From: Caulobacter sp. 73W
GTDB lineage: Bacteria; Pseudomonadota; Alphaproteobacteria; Caulobacterales; Caulobacteraceae
Assembly: GCF_041021955.1 (NCBI RefSeq)
Contig: NZ_CP158375.1
Span: 682,001-746,000, forward strand
Direction of reading: 5' to 3'
DNA: 64,000 bases
Shown in pieces: positions 25,114 to 34,883 of the stretch. Numbering within the stretch: the first letter of the stretch is position 1; each line of letters starts with the position of its first letter. The notes under the pieces are model-generated. The model worked only from the letters and a program-made list of their open reading frames with translations, made no database searches and was not told the origin of the DNA. The translations under genes and the position numbers were made by a program.

Positions 25114-25167
25114 GACGTCCCCCCCGATGGCGATACTAAGCCGCAATTTAGCCCGCGCCGCCAGTCG

Positions 25168-26316
25168 TCAACCGCCCCGCTTCATCGTCTCGCGCGCGAT
25201 GACCAGCTGCTGGATCTGGCTGGTGCCCTCGTAGATGCGGAAGATGCGCACGTCGCGATACAGCCGCTCGATGCCGTAGTCGGCCACATAGCCGGCCCCG
25301 CCGAAGATCTGCACCGCCCGGTCGGCGACGCGCCCCACCATCTCCGAGGCGAACAGCTTGGCGGCGGCCGCCTCCAGCGTGACGTTCTCCCCGGCGTCGC
25401 GCTTGCGTGCGCTGTCGATGACCAAAGCGCGGGCGGCAAGGCTCTCGGTCTTGCTGTCGGCGATCATGGCCTGGATCAGCTGGAAGCTGGCGATCGGCTG
25501 GCCGAACTGCTTGCGCTCCGCCGAATAGGCCACGCAGTCGGCGATCAGGCGCTCGGCCACGCCCACGCAGACGGCGGCGATGTGCAGGCGTCCACGATCC
25601 AGCACCTGCATGGCGACCTTGAACCCCTCCCCCTCCTCGCCCAGGCGCATAGAGGCCGGGACGCGGACGTTGTCGAAGGTCACGTCGTGGATATGGGCCC
25701 CCTGCTGGCCCATCTTCTTCTCGGCCTTGCCCACATGCAGGCCCGGCAGGTCGCGCGGCACGATGAAGGCGCTGACGCCCGAGCCGCCCTTGGCGTCCGG
25801 GTTGGTGCGGGCCATCACCGTGAACAGCGACGCCTTGCCGGCGTTGGTGATGAAACGCTTGCCGCCGTTGAGGACGTAGTGGTCGCCATCCCGCGTCGCG
25901 CGGGTCTGGACGGCGGCGCTGTCGGAGCCGGCCTCAGGCTCGGTCAGGGCGAAGGAGGTGACGACCTCGCCCGACGCGATGCCCGGCAGCCACTCGGCCT
26001 TCTGGGCCTCGGTGCCGAACATCGCCAGGCCCTGGCTGCCGATGCCGACATTGGTGCCGAACACCGAACGGAAGGCGGGCGAGGCGCGGCCCAGCTCGAA
26101 GGCGACCAGCGCCTCCTCTTCCATCGACAGGCCCAGGCCGCCGTAGTCCTCGCTGATCGACAGGCCGAACAGACCCAGCTCGCGCATCTCGGCGATGACG
26201 TCCTCGGGCACCGCGTCGTCCTCGGCGACCTTGGCCTCCAGCGGCCGCAGCCGCTCCGCCACGAAGCGCCGGACCCCCTCCAGCAGTTGTTCGCGGGTCT
26301 CAAGATCCAGGGCCAT
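25168..26316 (-). CDS. Acyl-CoA dehydrogenase
   Basis: A 382-residue FAD enzyme with the complete family layout: N-terminal helical domain, FALTEPEAGSDSAAV and NGGKRFITNAGKA in the middle domain, and IYEGTSQIQQLVIAR at the C terminus, where the Glu of YEGT is the catalytic base in short- and medium-chain members. It catalyses alpha,beta-dehydrogenation of an acyl-CoA and passes electrons to electron-transferring flavoprotein. I start it at MALDLETREQ (26316); the upstream in-frame extension has no family similarity. Chain-length or branched-chain preference cannot be told. Confidence 0.92.
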   Translation of the reverse strand: MALDLETREQLLEGVRRFVAERLRPLEAKVAEDDAVPEDVIAEMRELGLFGLSISEDYGGLGLSMEEEALVAFELGRASPAFRSVFGTNVGIGSQGLAMFGTEAQKAEWLPGIASGEVVTSFALTEPEAGSDSAAVQTRATRDGDHYVLNGGKRFITNAGKASLFTVMARTNPDAKGGSGVSAFIVPRDLPGLHVGKAEKKMGQQGAHIHDVTFDNVRVPASMRLGEEGEGFKVAMQVLDRGRLHIAAVCVGVAERLIADCVAYSAERKQFGQPIASFQLIQAMIADSKTESLAARALVIDSARKRDAGENVTLEAAAAKLFASEMVGRVADRAVQIFGGAGYVADYGIERLYRDVRIFRIYEGTSQIQQLVIARETMKRGG

Positions 26317-26460
26317 CGCATCCTCCAGCGCTCTAACAGGCGTTTGAATGCACGTTAGAGGCTGGCGCGTCCAAGGTGAAGAGGCCCCGAGTTCACGTTG
26401 CCGCACCCGGTTTTCCCAAAGGCCAAGTTTGGTTACTCGGGGACTCTAGGGGAGGCATTC

Positions 26461-26889
26461 ATGCGCAACATCATCGCTATCGGACTTCTAGCGGCCACGG
26501 CCCTTGCGACTTCGGCTCACGCCGAGGCGGGCTGGATCTGCCAGCTGCAATCCAAGACGGGCCGCAACCCGGCCTATGCGGAGAGCCTCTACAAGTACGC
26601 CATCGTCGGCGACCGCCTGCAGCTGGTCGAGGACGGCATCGAACAGGTCCGCACCATCCAGACCAGCTACCGCATCGTCGAGAACGACGTGCGGGCGATC
26701 ACCGCCATCAACCCCACCGCCTCCATCTCGGAGATTTCGGTGGAGGGCCTGACCGCTCCGAACGCCACGCGGGCCGCCCTGGCGGAGATCGTGACGCTCA
26801 ACAAGCGCAGCGGGGTCCTGACCCGCGCGATCATCCTGTCGGACAGCACCGACCTGCAGGCCCAGCGCGGCTCCTGCCGCTCCTACTGA
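26461..26889 (+). CDS. Secreted hypothetical protein
   Basis: A 142-residue protein with a clear Sec signal peptide (MRNIIAIGLLAATALATS... HAEA) and a mature part of about 120 residues with two cysteines (WICQL near its start, GSCRSY at the end) that could form one disulphide. GGGGAGG lies 5 bases before the ATG. I do not recognise a domain. It stands alone on the plus strand between an acyl-CoA dehydrogenase and the convergent S9 peptidase and ends at a strong terminator. Confidence 0.75.
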   Translation: MRNIIAIGLLAATALATSAHAEAGWICQLQSKTGRNPAYAESLYKYAIVGDRLQLVEDGIEQVRTIQTSYRIVENDVRAITAINPTASISEISVEGLTAPNATRAALAEIVTLNKRSGVLTRAIILSDSTDLQAQRGSCRSY

Positions 26890-26908
26890 GCCACGATCCA
26901 CAAACGAA

Positions 26909-26939
26909 AAGGGCGGCGAGCCGAAAGCTCGCCGCCCTT
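26909..26939. terminator. Bidirectional intrinsic terminator
   Basis: A perfect 13-bp stem, AAGGGCGGCGAGC / GCTCGCCGCCCTT, with loop CGAAA lies between the convergent secreted-protein and S9 peptidase genes. An A-run before it serves as the T-tract for the minus strand. Confidence 0.85.
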
Positions 26940-26959
26940 CGTCGTATCTGGCGCCGCGC

Positions 26960-29002
26960 CTAGTTCTTGGCGCGGTAGCGGTCGAACCAGGCCAGGATGG
27001 CGTTGGTCTTGGCCGCCGACTGCGACGGACGGGCCGCGAAGCTGCCGTGACCGGCGCCTGGCACCTTGACCAGGGTGGTCGGCACCTTCCGGATCTGCAG
27101 GGCGGTATAGTACTGCTCGGCCTCGCTCACCGGGGTGCGCATATCCTGCTCGCCGACCACGACCATGGTCGGGGTGGTGACGTTGCCCACCAGCGAAAGC
27201 GGCGAGCGCTTCCAGTAACCTTCCGGATCTTCCCACGGCATCTTGCCGAACCAGTACTTGGACTGGGTCACGGCGCCGTCGCTGGTCAGGATCTGGCTGG
27301 ACCAGTTGATCACCGGCTTCTGCACGGCCGCGGCCTTGAAGCGGTTGGTCTTGCCGATGATCCAGGCGGTCAGCACGCCGCCGCCCGAGCCGCCGGTGAC
27401 GAACAGGTTGTCCGGATCGACGAAGCCCTTGGCGATGGCCGCGTCCACCGCGCTGATCAGGTCGTCATAGTCCTGGCTCGGATAGTTGTGGTGGATCAGG
27501 TTGGCGAACTCCTCGCCATACGACGTCGAGCCGCGCGGATTGGTGTAGAGCACCACATAGCCGGCGGCGGCGTAGAGCTGCACGTCGGTGGCGAAGGCCG
27601 GGCCATAGGCCGAGAACGGCCCGCCGTGGATCTCCAGGATCAGCGGGTACTTCTTGGTCGGGTCGAAGTTCGGCGGGGTGGCGATCCAGGCGCCGACCGG
27701 ACGCTGGTCGAAGGACGACTTCACGGCCAGGGGCTCGACCTTGGCCAGCGCCTTGCCCGTGAACAGGCTCTGGTTCAGGCGGGTCAGCTGGCGGGCCTTG
27801 CCGCCCTGCACCACGGCGATGTCCGACGGCTGGGTCGGCGTGCCCACGGTGACGGCGATGGCGCCGTTGTCGGCGACGCTGAACGCCCCGCCGCTGTACG
27901 GACGATCCATGCCCTCGCCGGTCAGGCCGGTGGCGACCGTCGAGAAGCGGCCGTCCAGGGTGACGCGGCCGACCTTGGTCATGCCCTCGTCGTCATAGTC
28001 GACATAGACGCTCTTGCCATCCGCCGCCCACTGGGGCGAGCCGACGCTGCGGTCGAGCGAGCCGGTCAGCACGCGGCTGTTCGAGCCGTCGGCGTTCATC
28101 ACGTAGAGCCGGCGGTTGTGATAGCCCATCAGCTTGTCGTCATAGCCGGTGTAGGCGATCAGCTTGCCGTCCGGCGACACGGTCGGCTCGTCGTCCGGGC
28201 CATTGCGGTTGGTCAGGGCGGTCAGCCTGCCGTCGATGGCCGACAGCTTGTAGACCTCCGAATTGCCGTTGCGCCGCCAGTCGTCCCCGCGACGCGCGCT
28301 GAGGAAGATCGAGCGGCCGTCCGGCGTCCACGACAGCGGGCTGCGGTCGTCGAACTCGCCGAAGGTCAGCTGGCGCGGCGCGCCGCCGTCGGCCGAGACG
28401 GTGAACACGTGGGTGAAGCCGGTGCGCAGGACGCCCTGGCCGTCGGCCTTGTAGTTGATCTCGGTCGTCACCTTCAGCGGCTCGGCCCACTGGGCGCCTT
28501 CCGGCTTGGCCAGCGGCGCGCCAAGCTTCGGCGCGTCCGACGGCACGAACATCGAGAAGGCGATGGCCTGGCCGTCCGGCGACCACGAGATGGAGCCCGG
28601 CGACTGCGGCAGGGAGGCGACGCGCACCGCCTCGCCCGTGCCCATCCAGCGGACGAACAGCTGCGGACGGCCTTCCTCGGTCGAGACATAGGCCAGACGC
28701 TTGCCGTCCGGCGACCAGCGCGGGCTGCCGTAGGAGCCGGCCCCGGCCACCAGCGGGCTGTGCGCGCCGCTGGCCACGTCAATGGTCCAGATCGCCCGTT
28801 TCGCGCGGTCGGTCATGATGTCGTAGCTGTTGCGGACATAGGCGACGGTCTTGCCGTCGGCGCTGATCTGCGGATCGCCCGCATATTCGAGGCCGAAGAT
28901 GTCCTGCGGCTGGAAGATCCTGGACGGCGCTTCCGCCGGCGCGGCGACAGCCGGTGACACGGTGGCCAAAAGCAGCAAGGCCGCGAGCGATGCACGACGC
29001 AT
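26960..29002 (-). CDS. S9 family prolyl oligopeptidase / dipeptidyl peptidase, exported
   Basis: A 680-residue serine peptidase. A signal peptide (MRRASLAALLLLATVSPAVA) leads a beta-propeller domain with WSPDGKRLAYVS-type blades, then an alpha/beta hydrolase domain. The triad is visible: Ser in GGSGGGVLTAW, Asp in GEQDMRTPVSE and His in GAGHGSFAARP. Members cut after proline or release dipeptides; AGYVVLYTNPRGSTSYGEEF is a family hallmark. Probably periplasmic. The Met at 29002 starts the signal peptide, with GGGAGAG upstream. Its promoter carries the same CCGTATACGAT site as the hydroxyproline operon, suggesting co-regulation. Confidence 0.92.
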   Translation of the reverse strand: MRRASLAALLLLATVSPAVAAPAEAPSRIFQPQDIFGLEYAGDPQISADGKTVAYVRNSYDIMTDRAKRAIWTIDVASGAHSPLVAGAGSYGSPRWSPDGKRLAYVSTEEGRPQLFVRWMGTGEAVRVASLPQSPGSISWSPDGQAIAFSMFVPSDAPKLGAPLAKPEGAQWAEPLKVTTEINYKADGQGVLRTGFTHVFTVSADGGAPRQLTFGEFDDRSPLSWTPDGRSIFLSARRGDDWRRNGNSEVYKLSAIDGRLTALTNRNGPDDEPTVSPDGKLIAYTGYDDKLMGYHNRRLYVMNADGSNSRVLTGSLDRSVGSPQWAADGKSVYVDYDDEGMTKVGRVTLDGRFSTVATGLTGEGMDRPYSGGAFSVADNGAIAVTVGTPTQPSDIAVVQGGKARQLTRLNQSLFTGKALAKVEPLAVKSSFDQRPVGAWIATPPNFDPTKKYPLILEIHGGPFSAYGPAFATDVQLYAAAGYVVLYTNPRGSTSYGEEFANLIHHNYPSQDYDDLISAVDAAIAKGFVDPDNLFVTGGSGGGVLTAWIIGKTNRFKAAAVQKPVINWSSQILTSDGAVTQSKYWFGKMPWEDPEGYWKRSPLSLVGNVTTPTMVVVGEQDMRTPVSEAEQYYTALQIRKVPTTLVKVPGAGHGSFAARPSQSAAKTNAILAWFDRYRAKN

Positions 29003-29043
29003 TAGAGGGTACTCTCCCTGGGTGAACAGGGGGCGGAGACTAG

Positions 29044-29054
29044 ATCGTATACGG
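29044..29054 (-). promoter_or_regulatory. Candidate operator CCGTATACGAT upstream of the S9 peptidase
   Basis: Read on the minus strand this is CCGTATACGAT, identical over 11 bases to the site at 16501-16511, and it lies 41 bases before the peptidase ATG. The palindromic core CGTATACG is at 29046-29053. Confidence 0.5.
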
Positions 29055-29139
29055 AGCTTGTGGAGTCGGTTTGCGACGGCCCGGTGAATAAAAACGCGGA
29101 TCGGGGAGTCGCCGCCGTTGCTTGGCGCCAAATCCACCC

Positions 29140-29260
29140 CCCCACCGCCTTTCCCCCTTGTGGCGAGGATCCCTGCGTCCGCCGGCATTGAGAAAGACGT
29201 TCGGGCTCCGCGGCGGCTGAACCAGGGCCCCTCGCCACAAGGGCGAGGGAGGCGAAAATG
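29140..29260. repeat. Intergenic palindromic element R1
   Basis: Arms CCCTTGTGGCGAGG (near 29155-29168) and CCTCGCCACAAGGG (near 29230-29243) are inverted. The interior has CCCTGCGTCCGCC and GCTGAACCAGGG, and the right end GGGAGGCGAAA. Element R6 at 63754 shares all of these, so the two form a subfamily. The 410-bp gap 29003-29412 otherwise holds only the S9 promoter and no convincing gene. Confidence 0.75.
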
Positions 29261-29412
29261 GGGCTCTCAATTCAGCCCCCCGCAGTGGCTGGCTCAGCCT
29301 CGTGTCTCCCAACATGGAGACATCGACGTGTTTGACCTCAACGCTATGGACCTCAACGACTGGCTCAGGATCGCCGGGATCGTCATCCGCCTGACCAAGC
29401 TCTGCTTAGAGA

Positions 29413-31080
29413 TCAGCCGACCGACACCCGGTCCGACAGCGGCAGCATCATCACCCGCTCCAGCCCCTGGGGCCGGTAGTCGGCGAAGGTTTCGCCGCCG
29501 AATTCCCGCAGGATGCTGGACTCGATCAGCCGCGAGCCAAACCCTGTGCCGGAGGGCTTCTCGACCTGCGGGCCGCCCCGCTCGCGCCACAGGATCTTCA
29601 GCCGCTCGCCCTCGACCGACCAGCGAACGTCCACCAGGCCGCCATGCGTGCTCAGCGCGCCGTACTTGGCGGCGTTGGTGGCCAGTTCGTGGAACACCAT
29701 GCTGAGGGTCACCGCCGCGTTGGGCGCCAGGTGGATCTTGGGCCCCTCTCCCCGGGCGCGGGCGCCGTAGGGCTCAAGCGTCTGGTGGACCACGTCCTCC
29801 AGCTCGCCGTTCTCCCACACCCGCCGGGTCAGCAGGTCGTGGGCGCGCGACAGCGCCGCGAGGCGGTCGGCGAAGGCGTCGAACAGGGCCCGGTCGTGCT
29901 TTCGGCCCAGGCTCTGCCAAGCCAGGGACTGAACCGTCGCCAAGGTGTTCTTCACCCGGTGGTTCAGCTCGTTGATCATCAACTGCTGGCGGCTGTCGGC
30001 GGCCTGCCGCTCGGTCTCGCGCTCGGCCAGGGCCTGGGACACCTCGCGCAGGGCCCCGCGCACCTCGGCGGTCTCGAACAGGTCGCGGGGCCGCTCCTGG
30101 ACCACGCCGCCCTGCCCGATGGCGGCGGCGTCGCTCATCAGGCTGACCACCTCGCGGGAGATGCGGCGCGACACCATCACCGCCGACAGGATGCCCAGGG
30201 CCAGCAGCGTCAGGAACGCGGCCGACAGCAGGGCCAGCGAACGGAAGATCACCACCTCCAGCTCCGACCGCGGCACACCGACGATGAAGGTCCAGCCATA
30301 AGTCTGCGACCGCGCGAAACTCGACAGGGTCGGGGTGCCGTCCAGCGTTCGGCTGTGGATGACGCCCTGCTCGGCTTTGCCCATCGCCGCCCGCATGTCG
30401 CGGCTGGCGCGGCGGCCGAGATACTTGTCCACGTCCTTGGAGCGCGCCACCACCGCCGCCTGGCGGTCGACGATCGTCCCGGTCCAGCCGGCCGGCAGAT
30501 CCTGGGCGCTGAAGATCGACTGGAAAGCCCGCGGCTCCTGGATGTAGCCGAGGGCGTAGAGCTTGCCCTCCACCCGGACTGGCATGGCGATGACGATGAT
30601 CGGCCGGTCGGCCACCGGCCCGATATAGAGGTTGGACACCAGCGTCCGGCCAGACTGCAGCGCCGGCAGGCCGCGCTCCGGTATGCCGGTCATCGGCAGC
30701 GGCGCGCCCGGCGTCGCCAGGGTGTTGATCAGTTGCTTCTGCTCGTCGAGCAGGACGATCCAGCCGTCGTGCTGGGCCGTGGCGGCCCGCGCCTGCCGTT
30801 CGAACGCCTGGAAGTCGCCCTCGGCCAGGGCCGGCGACACCGCCAGCGCCTGCAAGGTCGCCGTGCCCTGGGTGATCTGACGATCCGTCGCCACCGCCAG
30901 GGCGCGGGTCATGGCCACCAACTGCTCTTCGAAGCGCCGGCGGCTGTTGTCGTATTCGGTCTGGACCAGCAGGCCCATGAAGATCAGGGCGGGCGCGATC
31001 AGGCTGACCGCCATCAACAGCAGACGGCGCCTCACGGTGGGCGCCTGCTTGATCTTGGTCTTACGCACGTACTCGGTCAC
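29413..31080 (-). CDS. HWE-family sensor histidine kinase
   Basis: A 555-residue membrane kinase. A transmembrane helix near residues 20-40 (LLLMAVSLIAPALIFMGLL), an extracytoplasmic sensor of about 230 residues (Cache-like) and a second helix (LALLSAAFLTLLALGILSAV) precede a HAMP-like linker and an HWE kinase core: phospho-His in ELNHRVKNTLATVQSLAWQS, N box in HELATNAAKYGALS and the WxE of LKILWRERGG. Such kinases often act in the general stress response or light/redox sensing. I favour the GTG at 31080 with AGGGA just upstream; an in-frame GTG 13 codons earlier is possible. No partner regulator is adjacent. Confidence 0.88.
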   Translation of the reverse strand: MTEYVRKTKIKQAPTVRRRLLLMAVSLIAPALIFMGLLVQTEYDNSRRRFEEQLVAMTRALAVATDRQITQGTATLQALAVSPALAEGDFQAFERQARAATAQHDGWIVLLDEQKQLINTLATPGAPLPMTGIPERGLPALQSGRTLVSNLYIGPVADRPIIVIAMPVRVEGKLYALGYIQEPRAFQSIFSAQDLPAGWTGTIVDRQAAVVARSKDVDKYLGRRASRDMRAAMGKAEQGVIHSRTLDGTPTLSSFARSQTYGWTFIVGVPRSELEVVIFRSLALLSAAFLTLLALGILSAVMVSRRISREVVSLMSDAAAIGQGGVVQERPRDLFETAEVRGALREVSQALAERETERQAADSRQQLMINELNHRVKNTLATVQSLAWQSLGRKHDRALFDAFADRLAALSRAHDLLTRRVWENGELEDVVHQTLEPYGARARGEGPKIHLAPNAAVTLSMVFHELATNAAKYGALSTHGGLVDVRWSVEGERLKILWRERGGPQVEKPSGTGFGSRLIESSILREFGGETFADYRPQGLERVMMLPLSDRVSVG

Positions 31081-31146
31081 ATCCCTACCCCGACCCAAGG
31101 GCCGCGTGCAGGCACGCACGCCCGCACGCTCGGGTCAAGGCAAAGG

Positions 31147-33423
31147 TCAGACCTTTGCCTGATCCTGGACCTGGGCGACCACCAGGGCGGTCATGTTGAC
31201 CACCCCCCGCGCCGTGACGCTGGGCACCAGCGCATGCAGCGGCTTGGACAGGCCCAGCATCAGCGGGCCGACGATCTGGCTTTCGGTCGCCGCGCTCAAC
31301 AGGGTCAGGGCGATGTTCGCCGCGTCCAGGCTGGGCATGATCAGCAGGTTGGCCGAACCGGTCAGCGGGCTGCCGGTGACGAAACGCCCGCGCAGGGCCT
31401 CGCTCAGGGCCGCGTCGGCGTGCATCTCGCCGTCCACTTCCAGGTCCGGCGCGCGGTCGCGGATCAGGCCGAGGGCCTGGCGCATCTTGCGGGCGGTGGG
31501 CGAATTGGACGCCCCGAAGCTGGAGTGCGACAGCAGGGCCGCCTTGGGCGTCAAGCCGAAGCGGCGCACCGCCTCCGCCGACAGCAGGGTCAATTCCGCG
31601 ATCTGCTCGGCGGTCGGGTCCACGTTCACATGGGTGTCGGTCAGGAACAGCGTGCCGCTGTTCAGGATGATCGCCGACAGGGCCGAGATGCGGTCCACGC
31701 CCTTGCGCGCCGGCACGATGGGCAAGGCGTAGGTGACGTGCTTCCACCAGTCGCCGGCCCCGCCCACCAGGGCGGCGTCGACCAGACCGGCCTTCAGCAG
31801 CATGGCGGCGGCCACGGTCGGGCGGGTGGCGACGCGGCGGGCGGCGGCCAGCGGCGGCACGCCCTTGCGCGCGATCAGAGCCTGATAGTCGGCCACAAGC
31901 GGATCGAACACGTCGCGGTCGGCGCTGGGGTCGAACACCTCGACGTCCTTGCCGATCTTGAAGCGCAGGCCCAGCGAGCGGGTGGTGTTCTCGATCACCT
32001 CGCGGCGGCCGATCAGCACCGGGCGGGCCAGGCCCTCGTCCAGCACCGCCTGCACGGCGCGCAGGACGCGTTCGTCCTCGCCCTCGGCATAGGCCACGCG
32101 GGCCGGCGACTTGCGGGCGCGGTCGAACACCGGGCGCATCAGCTGGCCGGAGCGATAGACGAACTGCTCCAGCTCGCTGCGATAGGCGTCGAAGTCCTCG
32201 ATGGCGCGCGTGGCGACGCCGCTGTCCATGGCGGCCCGGGCCACGGCGGGCGCGACCTCCAGGATCAGGCGCGGATCGAAGGGCTTGGGGATGATGTAGT
32301 CGGAGCCGAACACCGGGGCCGAGCCATAGGCGCCGGCCACCACTTCGCTGGCCTCGACGCGGGCGAGCGAGGCGATCGCCTCCACCGCCGCGGCCTTCAT
32401 CGCCTCGTTGATCTCGGTGGCGCCGACATCCAGCGCGCCGCGGAAGATGAAGGGGAAGCACAGGACATTGTTGACCTGGTTCGGATAGTCCGACCGCCCC
32501 GTGGCCATGATCGCGTCGGGGCGCGCCTCGGCCACCAGTTCCGGCAGGATTTCCGGCTCCGGATTGGCCATGGCCAGGATCAGCGGCTTGTCCGCCAGGA
32601 GCGGCAGCCATTCCGGCTTGAACACGCGCGGCGCCGACAGGCCCAGGAACACGTCCGCCCCGCTGATCACCTCGCCCAGGGTGCGGGCGTCGGTCTTGCG
32701 GGCGTAGCGCGCCATGTTCGACGGCATGTCGGCCTGGCGGCCCTCATAGACCACGCCGTCGATGTCGGTCAGGGTCACGTTCTGCGCCGGCAGGCCCATG
32801 GCCACCAGCAGGTCCACGCAGGCCAGGGCCGCGGCGCCCGCGCCCGAGGTGACCAGCTTGATCGACTGCAGGTCCTTGCCCTGCAGGACCAGGGCGTTGC
32901 GGACGGCGGCGGCGCAGACGATGGCGGTGCCGTGCTGGTCGTCGTGGAAGACCGGGATCTTCATCCGCTCGCGCAGGCGGCGCTCGATCTCGAAGCACTC
33001 CGGCGCCTTGATGTCTTCCAGGTTGATGCCGCCGAAGGTCGGCTCCAGCGCCGCCACCACCTCGACGAACAGGTCCGGGTCGTTGGCGTCCACTTCCAGG
33101 TCGAACACGTCGATGCCGGCGAACTTCTGGAACAGGACGGCCTTGCCCTCCATCACCGGCTTGCCGGCCAGCGGGCCGATGTTGCCCAGGCCCAGGACCG
33201 CCGTGCCGTTGGAGATCACCGCCACCAGATTGCCCCGCGCGGTGTAGTCGCGCGCCGTGTCCGGATCAGCGACGATCGCCTCGCACGCGGCGGCCACGCC
33301 CGGGGAATAGGCCAGCGCCAGGTCGTGCTGAGTCGCCATGCGCTTGGTCGGCTCGACCCTCAGCTTCCCCGGTCGCGGAAGGCGGTGATAGTCGAGTGCG
33401 GCCTTGCGGAAATCGTCTTTCAT
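31147..33423 (-). CDS. maeB: NADP-dependent malic enzyme (multidomain)
   Basis: A 758-residue enzyme with the MaeB architecture. The malic enzyme N-terminal domain ([32 protein letters not shown]), the NAD-binding domain ([16 protein letters not shown]) and a C-terminal phosphotransacetylase-like domain of about 320 residues ([17 protein letters not shown]) occur in order. [10 protein letters not shown] holds the metal-binding Asp pair. It decarboxylates malate to pyruvate and makes NADPH; the C-terminal domain is regulatory (acetyl-CoA) in characterised members. The Met at 33423 ([13 protein letters not shown]) is the family's start. It is upstream of the kinase on the same strand. Confidence 0.95.
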   Translation of the reverse strand: MKDDFRKAALDYHRLPRPGKLRVEPTKRMATQHDLALAYSPGVAAACEAIVADPDTARDYTARGNLVAVISNGTAVLGLGNIGPLAGKPVMEGKAVLFQKFAGIDVFDLEVDANDPDLFVEVVAALEPTFGGINLEDIKAPECFEIERRLRERMKIPVFHDDQHGTAIVCAAAVRNALVLQGKDLQSIKLVTSGAGAAALACVDLLVAMGLPAQNVTLTDIDGVVYEGRQADMPSNMARYARKTDARTLGEVISGADVFLGLSAPRVFKPEWLPLLADKPLILAMANPEPEILPELVAEARPDAIMATGRSDYPNQVNNVLCFPFIFRGALDVGATEINEAMKAAAVEAIASLARVEASEVVAGAYGSAPVFGSDYIIPKPFDPRLILEVAPAVARAAMDSGVATRAIEDFDAYRSELEQFVYRSGQLMRPVFDRARKSPARVAYAEGEDERVLRAVQAVLDEGLARPVLIGRREVIENTTRSLGLRFKIGKDVEVFDPSADRDVFDPLVADYQALIARKGVPPLAAARRVATRPTVAAAMLLKAGLVDAALVGGAGDWWKHVTYALPIVPARKGVDRISALSAIILNSGTLFLTDTHVNVDPTAEQIAELTLLSAEAVRRFGLTPKAALLSHSSFGASNSPTARKMRQALGLIRDRAPDLEVDGEMHADAALSEALRGRFVTGSPLTGSANLLIMPSLDAANIALTLLSAATESQIVGPLMLGLSKPLHALVPSVTARGVVNMTALVVAQVQDQAKV

Positions 33424-33659
33424 CGTCGCCCTGTCTGGCTGCGCGGTTTCTTTTCGACCGGTCTGCGCCGGCTGTGGGGGTTCCATCGCCGCCCGGCGCC
33501 GTCGGGGCAACCCCTTTTCCCCGGCGGGCCCATGAAAACCCGAGTTGGCGGCTTCTTCGCCACCCGCCCATTGCGCTTCGATAATTATTGCTATCCCATG
33601 CCACGGGTACGCGCGGCCTCGACGCCGGCGACGAAATAAGAGCCGTGGGAGGCAGGGTC

Positions 33660-34883
33660 ATGAGGAAGCTGATGGTGGCGGTCAGCCTGTGGGCGATCGC
33701 CGGCGCCGCCAATGCGGCGGTCATCAAGGTCACGCCGGACGGCGACAGCCAGGAAAAGGTCCAGACCGCCCTGCTCGACGCCAAGCCAGGCGACGTGGTC
33801 GAACTGGCCGCGGGCAAGTTCGTGTTCACAGACGGCCTGTCCCTGGACATCGATAATGTCACGGTGCGCGGCGCCGGGCCGGACAAGACCATCCTGTCCT
33901 TCGCCGGCCAGAAGGGCGCGGGCGAAGGCCTGCTGATCACCTCCGACAAGGTCACGATCCGCGACCTGGCGGTCGAGGACAGCAAGGGCGACGGGCTGAA
34001 GGCCAAGGACGTCGACCAGATCAGCTTCCTCAATGTCCGCGTCGAATGGACCGGCGGGCCAAAGGAAAGCAACGGCGCCTACGGCGTCTATCCGGTCAGC
34101 TCCACCAACGTCCTGGTCGACCGCGCCGTGGTGCGCGGGGCCTCCGACGCCGGCATCTATGTGGGCCAGTCCAAGAACATCATCGTCAAGAACAGCACGG
34201 CGGAGATGAACGTCGCCGGCATCGAGATCGAGAACTGCTGGAACGCCGACGTCTTCGACAACCTGGCCACCCGCAACACCGGCGGCATCCTGGTCTTCGA
34301 CATGCCCAGCCTGCCGCAGAAGGACGGCCATTCGGTCCGCGTCTTCCGCAACAGGGTGGTCAAGAACGACGTCGCCAACTTCGCGCCCAAGGGCAACATC
34401 GTCGCCTCGGTCCCCACGGGCACTGGCGTGATGGTCATGGCGAACCGGAATGTCCACGTTTTCGGCAACGAGATCGACGAGAACCAGACCGCCGCAGTCA
34501 TGCTGGTGGCGTTCCAGAAGGAGTACGACGACGCCGACTACAATCCCCTCCCCCGCGAGGTGGTGGTGCGGGACAACAAGATCGGCAAGAACGGCTTTGC
34601 GCCCCAGTTCCCCGGCGGCGCTGAGCTGGCTCAAGCCGTCGGCGGCGTGATCCCGCCGATCCTGTGGGACGGGGTGACCACCTACGCCAAGGGCGCGCAG
34701 AAGATCTCCATCCCCGCAAAGATGCGCCTGACTGACGGGCCGGTGCTGAACCTCAACCTCGCCGCTCCGGCGGCCATGGACACCGCCAAGCCGGGCGTCG
34801 AGCCGACGATCCAGGCCGGCGGCGCCATCGCCGAGCCGGCGGCGGTCGTCCTGCCGGCGGAACAGGCCAAGCTCGCCTCGTGA
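33660..34883 (+). CDS. Parallel beta-helix repeat protein, exported (TIGR03805-like)
   Basis: A 407-residue protein with a signal peptide (MRKLMVAVSLWAIAGAANA) and a right-handed beta-helix marked by repeated NVxVxxNxxxxN coils (VTIRDLAVEDSKGDGL, NIIVKNSTAEMNVAGIEIEN, NVHVFGNEIDENQTAAVML). It resembles the beta-helix family that is encoded next to HNE_0200/SO2930-type diheme cytochromes, and such a gene follows with a GTGA overlap. The biochemical role of the pair is not known; periplasmic or surface localisation is likely. The Met at 33660 has GGGAGG upstream. Confidence 0.88.
   Translation: MRKLMVAVSLWAIAGAANAAVIKVTPDGDSQEKVQTALLDAKPGDVVELAAGKFVFTDGLSLDIDNVTVRGAGPDKTILSFAGQKGAGEGLLITSDKVTIRDLAVEDSKGDGLKAKDVDQISFLNVRVEWTGGPKESNGAYGVYPVSSTNVLVDRAVVRGASDAGIYVGQSKNIIVKNSTAEMNVAGIEIENCWNADVFDNLATRNTGGILVFDMPSLPQKDGHSVRVFRNRVVKNDVANFAPKGNIVASVPTGTGVMVMANRNVHVFGNEIDENQTAAVMLVAFQKEYDDADYNPLPREVVVRDNKIGKNGFAPQFPGGAELAQAVGGVIPPILWDGVTTYAKGAQKISIPAKMRLTDGPVLNLNLAAPAAMDTAKPGVEPTIQAGGAIAEPAAVVLPAEQAKLAS

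Noticed and set aside
29327..29410. A short reading frame (VFDLNAMDLNDWLRIAGIVI) with GGAG 8 bases before a GTG
   Set aside because: The ribosome site is tempting and the peptide is hydrophobic, but the frame has no stop before running antisense far into the kinase gene, and nothing supports it.
29644..33639. A 1331-residue open frame antisense to the HWE kinase and malic enzyme
   Set aside because: Both genes on the other strand have full catalytic motifs; the composition of the antisense frame is a codon shadow.
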